Position numbers and translations under genes: made by a program. This document shows positions 9,121 through 17,356 of a stretch of DNA of 64,000 nucleotides, one piece after another (the first letter of the stretch is position 1; every line of letters starts with the position of its first letter). The stretch comes from Marinobacter fonticola (lineage in GTDB: Bacteria > Pseudomonadota > Gammaproteobacteria > Pseudomonadales > Oleiphilaceae): the NCBI RefSeq assembly GCF_008122265.1, contig NZ_CP043042.1, positions 3,348,001 to 3,412,000 of the forward strand, in the 5' to 3' direction. The notes beneath the pieces are model-generated. The model was given only the letters and a program-made list of their open reading frames with translations, ran no database searches and was not told where the DNA came from.

Positions 9121-9789
9121 CTAATCGCTTTGGTGAAGTCCCATCTCCCAAAAATCGATTTCCAGCCGGGTGGCTTCGCTGAAAATCCGGGTTAGCTGCT
9201 GAAAGCGGGCTGGTGTGACATCGGCAAGCTGGCCATTCAGCCAGTCAAGTTCTGCCTGCATGGCGCCTTGAAACTCTTCGCTCTCATACATGGCAATCCA
9301 GGCATCGTAGGGGTTTTTCTCGCCGCGGACCGTCTCGCTACGCGCGTTCAGCCAGTTGGCGATTTCCCCGTAGCCCACCATGCAGGGCGCCAGCGCGACA
9401 TGAAGGTCCAGCAGGTCTCCGCGGTTGCCCGTATCCAGCACATACCGGGTATAAGCGAGCGTGGCGCGGGCTTCGGGTAAACTTGCGAGAGTCTCTTCGC
9501 TGATCCCCCACTCCTGGCAATAACTCACATGCAGGTCCAACTCGACGTCGACAATAGCCTGCAGCCCCGCCTTGGCCTGCTTCAGATCGGCCAGTGTCGG
9601 GCTTTTATAGGCTGCAAGTGCAAAGGCACGGGCAAATTGAATCAGAAACAGGTAGTCCTGCTTGAGGTAATGGCGAAAGGCCTCGGGGGCCAGGGTAGCG
9701 TCCCCGAGTTCACGGACAAAACGGTGCTCGATGTATGACTGCCAGTCCTGCTGGCAGGCTTCTTTTAGGTGGTCAAATCTATAAGGCAC
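9121..9789 (-). CDS. tenA: TenA family thiaminase II / pyrimidine salvage enzyme
   Basis: A 222-residue all-alpha protein of the TenA family, which hydrolyses aminopyrimidines from degraded thiamine so that HMP can be reused. Family features include an early KQDYLFLIQFARAFALA helix, the cysteine in LAPCMVGYGEIANWL (family nucleophile) and the C-terminal glutamate region ATRLEIDFWEMG. I place the start at GTG 9789 (PYRFDHLKEA follows), with AAAGGA 6 bases upstream. There is no TPP riboswitch that I can recognise in the 99 bases upstream, and no other thiamine gene is in the window. Confidence 0.88.
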   Translation of the reverse strand: MPYRFDHLKEACQQDWQSYIEHRFVRELGDATLAPEAFRHYLKQDYLFLIQFARAFALAAYKSPTLADLKQAKAGLQAIVDVELDLHVSYCQEWGISEETLASLPEARATLAYTRYVLDTGNRGDLLDLHVALAPCMVGYGEIANWLNARSETVRGEKNPYDAWIAMYESEEFQGAMQAELDWLNGQLADVTPARFQQLTRIFSEATRLEIDFWEMGLHQSD

Positions 9790-9888
9790 AATCAATCCTT
9801 TTGCGACACCCGGGCGAGCGCCTTTCCTGGCTCCTCCAGGCAAATCACGCACGCCACACCTGGTGTCGTAGTTCAGTGATATGTGTTC

Positions 9889-11850
9889 TCAAGCGACGAG
9901 CGATTCCCGCATCATATTCAGAAGCCCGCCCTTGAGTACCATTTTGATCTGGCGTTCGCTGAGATCGTGAGTAAGTGCGTACTTATCGCCGCTACGGCTG
10001 TTCTTGGCGGCGATCTTGCCGCCGGAAGCCAGTGTCTGCGCCAGGTCGTCAAACGTCAGTTCATCGCCCTGCTCAATCCTGTCCAAATCCCCCGGCTCGG
10101 CAAAGCGTAGCGGCAGGATGCCGAAGTTGCACAGGTTCTGCCAATGTATGCGCGAATAGCTCTTGGCGATAACGACGCGCACGCCGAGATAGCGCGGGGC
10201 CAATGCGGCATGCTCGCGGCTCGATCCCTGGCCGTAGTTGTCGCCACCGACAATCACGGAACCCTGCTCCTGGTACTTCTTGGCACGTTCCGGGTAAGAC
10301 TCGTCGATCCGGGTGTAGGTAAACTCGCTGATCGCCGGAATGTTGCTCCGAAACGGCAGAATTTTCGAACCCGCCGGTAGGATCTCGTCCGTGGAAACGT
10401 TATCCCCCACTTTGAGCAGCACAGGTGCGGTTAGCTCGTCCGGTAATCCGTCGAACTGAGGCAGCGTACTGATGTTGGGCCCCTTCTGTACCACGCTCAG
10501 CTCCGGATGTAGGGCCGGCGGCCGGATATTACGATCCTCGACATAAAACGTTTTGCTGCCGTCGAAGACGGGGTAGGCCATATCCAGATCCCGCGGATCG
10601 GTGATCACGCCCGTCAGTGCCGAGGCCGTTGCCGTCTCGGGGCTGCACAGGCAGACCTTGTCCTCCACGGTGCCGGACCGCCCGGGAAAGTTGCGCGGCA
10701 CCGTACGCAGACTGATTTGATCCGTGGCGGGCGCCTGGCCCATACCGATACAGCCGTTGCAGCCGGTCTGGTGTAGTCGCGCGCCAGCGCTGAGCAGGTC
10801 GGTCAGATGACCGAGCTTGGTCAGGTTTTCCAGGACCTGGCGGGACGTCGGGTTGATATCGAAAGACACGCCATCGTGGATTTGACGCCCCTTCACCATC
10901 ATGGCCGGTACCACGAAATCCCGTAAGCCGGGGTTGGCGGATGAGCCAATGTAGGCCTGATAGATGGGTTCGCCCGCCACCTCGCGCACGGGCACGACCT
11001 TGCCGGGGCTGCTAGGAAGCGCGATCAGCGGCTCCAGCGTGCTCAGGTCGATCTCTTCATACTCGTCATAGGTCGCGCCGTCATCGGCTTCCAGCTTTTC
11101 GAAGTCATCCTTGCGCTGCTGCTGTTTAAGAAAATCGCGAACGGCATCGTCTGCCGGGAATACCGTGGCCGTGTGCCCCATCTCCTGGCCCATGTTGGCA
11201 ATGACATGACGGTCCATGGCGGAAAGGTGTTTGAGGCCCGGCCCGTAGTATTCGATGATTTTTCCGGCGCCGCCTTTCACGTCGTGGCGGCGCAGCATTT
11301 CCAGGATGACGTCCTTGGCGCTGACCCAGTCCGGCAATTTTCCGGTCAACTTCACGCCCAGTGTCTTGGGCATATTGAGGTAAAACGGCTCGCCGCAAAT
11401 GGCCATCGCCACCGCAAGGCCGCCGGCCCCCATCGCCAGCATGCCCAGCGAACCGGCCGCGCAGGTATGACTATCCGAGCCCAGCAGCGTTCTGCCGGGC
11501 TTGCCGAAGCGCTCCATGTGCACTGGATGACTCACCCCCGAGCCGGGCGGACTGTACCAGATGCCGAACTTTTCGCAGGCGCTCTTGAGGAATAGGTGGT
11601 CGTCGGGATTGCGGTTGTCGACCTGGAGAAGATTATGGTCGACGTACTGTGCCGAGATTTCGGTCTTGGCCTGATCCAGGCCCATGGCTTCTAACTCAAG
11701 CATAACCAGGGTGCCGGTCGCATCCTGGGTCAGGGTCTGGTCGATCTTGAGACCGATTTCCTCGCCCGCCTTCATCTTGCCCGAGACGAGATGGGACTCG
11801 ATCAGCTTCTGCGCCACATTACGCGGTTGGGTCTTGTTCTGTTTCGTCAT
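9889..11850 (-). CDS. Aconitate hydratase (Aquifex-type, about 650 aa)
   Basis: Iron-sulfur aconitase of about 653 residues, shorter than AcnA (about 890) and AcnB (about 865), matching the putative Aquifex/mitochondrial-like aconitase subfamily. Visible are LLGSDSHTCAAGSLGMLAMGAGG, the cluster cysteines in QTGCNGCIGMG plus a further cysteine in KVCLCSPET, and the swivel domain with GDNYGQGSSREHAALAPRYLG. It interconverts citrate and isocitrate. ATG 11850 is chosen because GGGAGG lies 8-9 bases upstream; the frame's GTG at 11859 would overlap the ribosome site. It is upstream of tenA on the same strand. Confidence 0.9.
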   Translation of the reverse strand: MTKQNKTQPRNVAQKLIESHLVSGKMKAGEEIGLKIDQTLTQDATGTLVMLELEAMGLDQAKTEISAQYVDHNLLQVDNRNPDDHLFLKSACEKFGIWYSPPGSGVSHPVHMERFGKPGRTLLGSDSHTCAAGSLGMLAMGAGGLAVAMAICGEPFYLNMPKTLGVKLTGKLPDWVSAKDVILEMLRRHDVKGGAGKIIEYYGPGLKHLSAMDRHVIANMGQEMGHTATVFPADDAVRDFLKQQQRKDDFEKLEADDGATYDEYEEIDLSTLEPLIALPSSPGKVVPVREVAGEPIYQAYIGSSANPGLRDFVVPAMMVKGRQIHDGVSFDINPTSRQVLENLTKLGHLTDLLSAGARLHQTGCNGCIGMGQAPATDQISLRTVPRNFPGRSGTVEDKVCLCSPETATASALTGVITDPRDLDMAYPVFDGSKTFYVEDRNIRPPALHPELSVVQKGPNISTLPQFDGLPDELTAPVLLKVGDNVSTDEILPAGSKILPFRSNIPAISEFTYTRIDESYPERAKKYQEQGSVIVGGDNYGQGSSREHAALAPRYLGVRVVIAKSYSRIHWQNLCNFGILPLRFAEPGDLDRIEQGDELTFDDLAQTLASGGKIAAKNSRSGDKYALTHDLSERQIKMVLKGGLLNMMRESLVA

Positions 11851-12017
11851 TGGGTTCACCTCCCTGCGCGATCCAGATGAGGTGCGGGTTCAGCCGCACT
11901 CAGAAAGACACATCCTTTCTAATAATATGTGCGACTAGCCGATGGGATACAACCCTGAGGGCGAACAGGACGCAATCTCTGATTAACTATTGGCGAGTCC
12001 AATCTCCGGCGCCTACC

Positions 12018-13586
12018 TTAGAGCATGCCTTCAATCGGAAGCAGAGAGAAAAAGCCCACGTTGAATCGTTTGAACCAACCGGTCTCCGGTTCGGTTTCCC
12101 AACGCTCCGTACCGTTCCCCGCGCCGCTGGTCCAGTATAGGTCGCCGTCTTCGTCGAGTCTGACCCGATAAGCCACCTGGGGCAAGGTCTCTTCGAACAG
12201 TGCCTCAAGCTTGCCGGCAAGGGCCGGGCTCTGGATCAGAAAACCCAGCTCGGTATTGAGGTAGGCCGAGCGCGGGTCGAAATTGAACGAGCCCACGAAC
12301 ACCCAGGTCCCGTCGACCTCGAAGGTTTTGGCATGAAGGCTGGTGGCCGAGGCGCCGAAATTGTGGATGGACTCTGCCATTTCGCTGTGTTCCGGCAAGG
12401 CTTTCATCTCGTAGAGTTCGACGCCACCCTCCAGAAGAGCGTTTCGATAGCGGGCGTAGCCTGAGTGAACGAGAGCCACATCCGTGGCGCTGAGGGAGTT
12501 GGTCAGTACACGCACCCTGACGCCCTGATCCACCATTCGCACCAGGGCTTCGACACCGGTATCCGTGGGGATAAAGTAGGGTGACACGAGGTTGAATTGC
12601 TGATGAATGCCTCCAATCGATGCCGAAAGCTGGGTCGTTAACAATCCTTCGTCGTCCACCCGCCCCAACCCTTTACCCGGTGCATCGCTGAACATGCGTG
12701 TTCTCGCCCACTCCAGCGGCAAGTCGCCGGTCCCGAGCCGGCGGGCGAAGCCGGAGGATCGGATCGCCTCGAAGTAGTCTTGTGCGCGGGGCGTGCGCCA
12801 TACAGCGTCGATGGACTGACTCAATTCGGCGACATCGGCCTCACTCGTCTCGCCCAGGATTAGCGCTGCCGGATAGGCGGACTCACTCGCCCAGTAGCGA
12901 TCAAAATCCGTAGACACCTTGCGTACCACATCCCCTGCCACCATCACATCCAGATCGCTGAACAGCACGCCGTCCGTTGCACCGAAATACGCGTCCCCCA
13001 CATTCCGCCCGCCCACCACCGATATCTGGTTGTCGGCGGTGAAGGACTTGTTATGCATGCGGCGGTTCAGGCGGGAGAAATCGGTTAGAAAACCGAGCCA
13101 GCGGGCGGAACGGATGACAAACGGGTTGAACAGGCGAATCTGCATATTCGGGTGAGCATCTGCAGCACGGAGTATGGGATCCATGCCCGAGGTGTTCATG
13201 TCGTCCAGCAACAGGCGCACCCGCACGCCGCGATCCGCGGCCTCCAGCAGTGACGCGAGCAGGACCAGCCCGGTCGTATCCGCCTGCCAAATGTAGTACT
13301 GAACGTCGAGGGTCCGGTCCGCCAGGCCGGCCAGAAGTACCCGTATGGCGAAGGCATCCCTCGCATCTGCCAGCGGATAAATCCCCGCAAGCCCGGGATG
13401 TGCGGCCAGGCGTCTCTCCAACCCCTGACCCATTCGCGTTTCGAGAGCCTGCTCGAGTGGAAGCGCCCGGGAGGATTCACGCTCCTCCAGCGACGGCAGC
13501 GATGCGCATCCCGCCAGAAGCAGAAGGCACGCGCACAGAGCGCCCGCGAGTCCCGACCGACAGAGTTGCGGCACATACCCAGACAT
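12018..13586 (-). CDS. Phospholipase D family lipoprotein (ClsC-like)
   Basis: A 522-residue protein with a lipoprotein signal (ACLLLLAGC) and two phospholipase D HKD motifs. The first is HNKSFTADN, with H178, K180 and D185. The second is HAKTFEVDG followed by GSFNFDPRS. This layout matches ClsC/YmdC-type cardiolipin synthases and other periplasmic or outer-membrane PLD proteins. It may make cardiolipin from phosphatidylglycerol and phosphatidylethanolamine, but the lipobox suggests a periplasmic site, so substrate is inference. ATG 13586 has GGGAGG 6 bases upstream. Confidence 0.85.
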   Translation of the reverse strand: MSGYVPQLCRSGLAGALCACLLLLAGCASLPSLEERESSRALPLEQALETRMGQGLERRLAAHPGLAGIYPLADARDAFAIRVLLAGLADRTLDVQYYIWQADTTGLVLLASLLEAADRGVRVRLLLDDMNTSGMDPILRAADAHPNMQIRLFNPFVIRSARWLGFLTDFSRLNRRMHNKSFTADNQISVVGGRNVGDAYFGATDGVLFSDLDVMVAGDVVRKVSTDFDRYWASESAYPAALILGETSEADVAELSQSIDAVWRTPRAQDYFEAIRSSGFARRLGTGDLPLEWARTRMFSDAPGKGLGRVDDEGLLTTQLSASIGGIHQQFNLVSPYFIPTDTGVEALVRMVDQGVRVRVLTNSLSATDVALVHSGYARYRNALLEGGVELYEMKALPEHSEMAESIHNFGASATSLHAKTFEVDGTWVFVGSFNFDPRSAYLNTELGFLIQSPALAGKLEALFEETLPQVAYRVRLDEDGDLYWTSGAGNGTERWETEPETGWFKRFNVGFFSLLPIEGML

Positions 13587-13871
13587 GGTGACCTCCCTGA
13601 CAATTGCTCCGACGCTCGTCGAAAAACCTAGCCATTGGAAGGAGTCATTTTGATAGCCACCCATTGACTAAATTTCACCCGCCTTTGCCTCCATAGGACC
13701 ACAAAAGCCCAGCTACAGCATCCCTTGCTTGCGTATCACAGAACGGTAATGGAACGGGCAGGCGTGCAAATAGATCGGACTCCACGAAAGGCGCATACTC
13801 GGGCATCGCGTTAGGCCCCGGCAATGGCAGGGCCAGCCCATGGAGCTTCTACCCGAAGGAATCGTCAGCCG

Positions 13872-14534
13872 ATGTGCTTTTCCGCAACAGCGAGCTTTGC
13901 CAGCGGTGCAACCGTCGCCATCGTCGGCGTGGCCACCCTGGCGAGAACCCGTCACCACAACGAATGGCTGTTCGCGGCGATACCGTTTCTCTTTGCGATA
14001 CATCAAACCATTGAAGGCATGGTTTGGCTGGGCCTGCATGACCGCCTGGGAGCCGGCAGCCTCGGCGGTTGGGGCTTTCTTTATATGCTCTATGCCCAGG
14101 CCCTGCTGCCGTTACTCATGCCTTTGAGCGTATGGCTGATCGAGCCGGACATGTTGCGGCGCCGGAGGATCCTACCCTTTCTGATGCTCGGTGTGGGCCT
14201 ATGCGCCTATACCCTCTGGGCGTTGATCAACTTTGAGACCGCGATTGAGGTTCGCGGTCATAGCGTGGCCTACAGCAATTCGGGTACAGGTAGCCGGTTG
14301 GTGGCTGCACTTTATATAGCTGCCACATGCGGTGCGGTCCTCTTTTCCGGCTATCGCTACATCGTGGCGTTTGGCGTGCTCAATCTGCTGGGCATGATTA
14401 CGGTGCTTATTTTCAAGCAGTATGCATTCACTTCGATTTGGTGCGCTTACGCGGCAATCATCAGCGTTTTGATCTATGTCCATTTTCATCGCCGCCGACG
14501 AGCGGAAGCGCAAGGGGCCGTACTCGAGCACTAG
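13872..14534 (+). CDS. DUF6629 family membrane protein
   Basis: A 220-residue polytopic membrane protein beginning MCFSATASFASGA, a highly characteristic start for DUF6629 proteins. About seven hydrophobic helices are visible, with a conserved HQTIEGMVWL segment and a basic tail (HFHRRRRAEA). Function unknown. The in-frame ATG at 13824 would add 16 residues not seen in the family, so ATG 13872 is used; GAAGGAA lies about 10 bases upstream. It is divergent from the PLD gene and convergent with the GGDEF-EAL gene. Confidence 0.82.
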   Translation: MCFSATASFASGATVAIVGVATLARTRHHNEWLFAAIPFLFAIHQTIEGMVWLGLHDRLGAGSLGGWGFLYMLYAQALLPLLMPLSVWLIEPDMLRRRRILPFLMLGVGLCAYTLWALINFETAIEVRGHSVAYSNSGTGSRLVAALYIAATCGAVLFSGYRYIVAFGVLNLLGMITVLIFKQYAFTSIWCAYAAIISVLIYVHFHRRRRAEAQGAVLEH

Positions 14535-14601
14535 CCTTACGGTTATGCTTTTCTCAATTCTCAGCTCAGCGAATGTCAAAACAGTTACGAAAGCAGCCCT
14601 G

Positions 14602-17130
14602 TTATGAAAGCGACCTTTCACGACGGAGCAGGTGCTCTCTATACCAGGCTTCGAACGCCTCGCTCGACATCGGCCTGGCGAGGTGAAAACCCTGCCCTTG
14701 CTGGCAGCCCAGCGAACGTACGTGCTCCAGCGTGCTTTGCGTCTCGATACCCTCGGCCACGACCTCCAGCCCGAGGTTGTGTGAAAGCGCGACCATAGCA
14801 CCGGTTACGGTTTGGCTGACGCTATTCGCGCCCAGGCTTGTAATAAAGGATTTATCGATTTTGACTTTGGTCAGCGGCAAGCGTGCCAAGTAGGTCAAAC
14901 TGGAGTGGCCGGTGCCGAAGTCATCCAGCGCGATGGTCACGCCCTTACTCTTCAACTTTGCCAATTGTGCAATCGTGTGCTCGATATCATCCATGGCGGC
15001 TGTTTCCGTAAGCTCGATCTGGAGGGCGCCTGGCTCCAGACTCGCATGCGTCAACGTATTCAGAAAACGGTCTACAAATTCATGGTCACGGAGTTCAACC
15101 ACGGAAATATTGATGGCGATCGGGAGCGGGGGTAAGCGCTTCGTAAGCCATGCGGCGTACTGTTGAGAGACCTGGCCGAGAAGCCAGCTACCCAGTGAGC
15201 CAATAATGCCGGTGGCTTCCGCGATGGGGATAAACTGCTCCGGCCCCACATCCATCTCATTCCAACGCAGTAAGGCCTCAATGCTAATCACGTCGCCAGA
15301 CGCCAGATCGAAAATCGGCTGATAGGCCAGCGTGAAACCTTCCTGATGAAGCGCGATTTTCAGTTTCTGCTCGATCATCCGCGTTAACCGGGTGTCGGCG
15401 GCAAGTTCCGCTGAGTAGAAACTGAACTGTCCACGCCCGCCTTGCTTAGCCTGGTACATCGCGAGGTCGGCATGACTAATGAGCACGTCGATGTCGGCTC
15501 CATCCCGAGGGTACAAGCTGATGCCTATCGACGCACTCAGCGTTAGCTCCTGGCCGTGAATGCAGTAGGGCTCACTGACACGTTCAATAATCAGGCGCGC
15601 GGTTTCGGCGACACTGTGAACATCCGCAATGTCTTGGAATAGGATCAGGAACTCGTCGCCACCGAGACGAACCAGAAAATCCTCAGAGCGAATGCATTGC
15701 CTAAGACGGGTGGCAGCCTCTTTGAGCAGTGCATCGCCAAGGGCATGTCCATGGGTGTCGTTGATCCGTTTGAACCGATCCAGGTCCATAAAGAATACGG
15801 CTGACGGCCGCCCCGTGCGTTCGCTGTGTGCAAGCAAGTGTTCGGCATACTCGAAAAGCTTGGCGCGATTGGGTAGATCCGTCAGGGGGTCATGGAGGGA
15901 AGCATGTAAAATCTGCTGATCCGCCACTTTGCGTTCGGTCACCTCCTGAATGATGCCGGTCATTCGGGTCGGATATCCATGACTGGTGTAGAAGCGGCCT
16001 TGGGCATGTATCCAGTGAACGCTGCCGTCCGGCCAAATAACCCGGCATTCAATATCCAGATCTTTTCCGTTTTCAATAGCCTTGGTGAGATCGCTTGCAA
16101 CCCACTCCCGGTCGTCCGGGTGGACGTGCTCCAAAAAGGTCTCTCGCCCCCAGTACGGGGCGCCCTCGGGATAACCGAAACACTGGTCGTGAATGAGGGA
16201 GCAGTGAGCTACGTCATTCACCAGATCAAGGTCCCAGTCGCCAATACGGCTGGCCTCCAAAATAAATTTCAGGCGCGCGGAGGTTTCCCGCTCCATCGCT
16301 TCCACCTCTTGCTGGGTGGTGACGTCGGAAGCCGTAACCACGGCGCCCAGGATATTGTCCTGCTCGTCCCTTATGGCAGACGCCGAAACCAGAATGGTTT
16401 TCTGGACGGGCGTCGTCCCGAACGTCTCGATATCGAGGAGTTCATTCTGGACGTTCTGGCCTCGCAATGCCCTGACGATAGGCCAGTCCTGCGAATGTAG
16501 CTGTCGTCGAGGATAACCGGGGTTTGCTGGCCACCACGCTCTGAATTGGGAAATATCTTCGAGGGCCACCGTAAACGATGGATCGATGCCCCAAAGGCGT
16601 CGGTGGGCAGCGTTCATCTTTAAAACCACGCCATCCGCGTCGGCCACCACGATGCCTATAGGGGCGGCAGCCAACGCAGCCTTGAATTGGCGTTGTTCGG
16701 TTATCCGATCATCACCAGAAGTGGCCACGGTTAGCGCCCTCGCGGACTCATCCGGCACCTTGCGAAGAATCTTGCCGAACCCCAGCCATTCGTTTCTCTC
16801 TCCGAAAAGGGGGTAAGTTCGGTCTTCAGCATAGAATTCAGTACCGTCCCCGCATCGCTGCCAGTAGCTTGAAAGCTCGCCCTGGCGACTGGCGTTCGCA
16901 CGGGCTAGCGGATCGGGTAGCGGGGGTGCGGGAAGGCCGCCCGCGCTGAAAATCTCGGAGTAATGGCGCGCCTGCACGTCTTCTTCGGTCCAGCCCAGCA
17001 GTTTTTCAGCGTTTTCCGGCCAATCGACGACATAGCCGTCAACATCAAGCACAATAAAAGCGTGATCGCCCGCCGCACGGGTCAAAAGCAGTAACCGCTG
17101 CTCCGGTGACAACCGTCTCAAATCACTCAT
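14602..17130 (-). CDS. PAS-GGDEF-EAL cyclic-di-GMP signalling protein
   Basis: About 842 residues with no membrane segment. Three PAS-type domains (about 15-125, 150-270 and 285-405, the last with a PAC-like HWIHAQGRFY region) precede a GGDEF domain with an intact LGGDEF and an RSED inhibitory I-site five residues before it. The C-terminal EAL domain has EALLRW, DDFGTGHSSLTYL, KIDKSFI and VAEGIET, so both synthesis and hydrolysis of c-di-GMP look possible. The protein starts MSDLRRLSPEQ; no strong ribosome site is present. A 9-bp palindrome sits just upstream (17160-17198). Confidence 0.88.
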   Translation of the reverse strand: MSDLRRLSPEQRLLLLTRAAGDHAFIVLDVDGYVVDWPENAEKLLGWTEEDVQARHYSEIFSAGGLPAPPLPDPLARANASRQGELSSYWQRCGDGTEFYAEDRTYPLFGERNEWLGFGKILRKVPDESARALTVATSGDDRITEQRQFKAALAAAPIGIVVADADGVVLKMNAAHRRLWGIDPSFTVALEDISQFRAWWPANPGYPRRQLHSQDWPIVRALRGQNVQNELLDIETFGTTPVQKTILVSASAIRDEQDNILGAVVTASDVTTQQEVEAMERETSARLKFILEASRIGDWDLDLVNDVAHCSLIHDQCFGYPEGAPYWGRETFLEHVHPDDREWVASDLTKAIENGKDLDIECRVIWPDGSVHWIHAQGRFYTSHGYPTRMTGIIQEVTERKVADQQILHASLHDPLTDLPNRAKLFEYAEHLLAHSERTGRPSAVFFMDLDRFKRINDTHGHALGDALLKEAATRLRQCIRSEDFLVRLGGDEFLILFQDIADVHSVAETARLIIERVSEPYCIHGQELTLSASIGISLYPRDGADIDVLISHADLAMYQAKQGGRGQFSFYSAELAADTRLTRMIEQKLKIALHQEGFTLAYQPIFDLASGDVISIEALLRWNEMDVGPEQFIPIAEATGIIGSLGSWLLGQVSQQYAAWLTKRLPPLPIAINISVVELRDHEFVDRFLNTLTHASLEPGALQIELTETAAMDDIEHTIAQLAKLKSKGVTIALDDFGTGHSSLTYLARLPLTKVKIDKSFITSLGANSVSQTVTGAMVALSHNLGLEVVAEGIETQSTLEHVRSLGCQQGQGFHLARPMSSEAFEAWYREHLLRRERSLS

Positions 17131-17159
17131 ACAGGAACATTTTCCGGGCCACACTCAAG

Positions 17160-17198
17160 AATTTACGGCTTACGCTGGTTTCCGATAAACCGTAAATT
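17160..17198. promoter_or_regulatory. Palindrome upstream of the PAS-GGDEF-EAL gene
   Basis: AATTTACGG and CCGTAAATT form a perfect 9-bp inverted repeat with a 21-base spacer, 30-68 bases before the start codon. An alternative inner hairpin, GGTTT-CCGAT-AAACC, shares the right arm, so two exclusive RNA folds are possible. Operator or attenuator role is inference. Confidence 0.4.
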
Positions 17199-17356
17199 AG
17201 CTCCCTCGTTCATTTCGTTGTCGGCATCCTGCCAACACCCTGGCCTCGACGGCCCACTGCGCTCAACTACAACGTACCGGTATTTTTAGCGTTGTGCATG
17301 AGGCAGCCAAAAACCGACGTGCATTCGTCCGCTCCGATGCCACTCTGCTATCACCA

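Noticed and set aside
9790..9888. TPP riboswitch before tenA
   Set aside because: The stretch has only a CCTGG/CCAGG hairpin; I do not find the conserved CUGAGA and other TPP-box core sequences.
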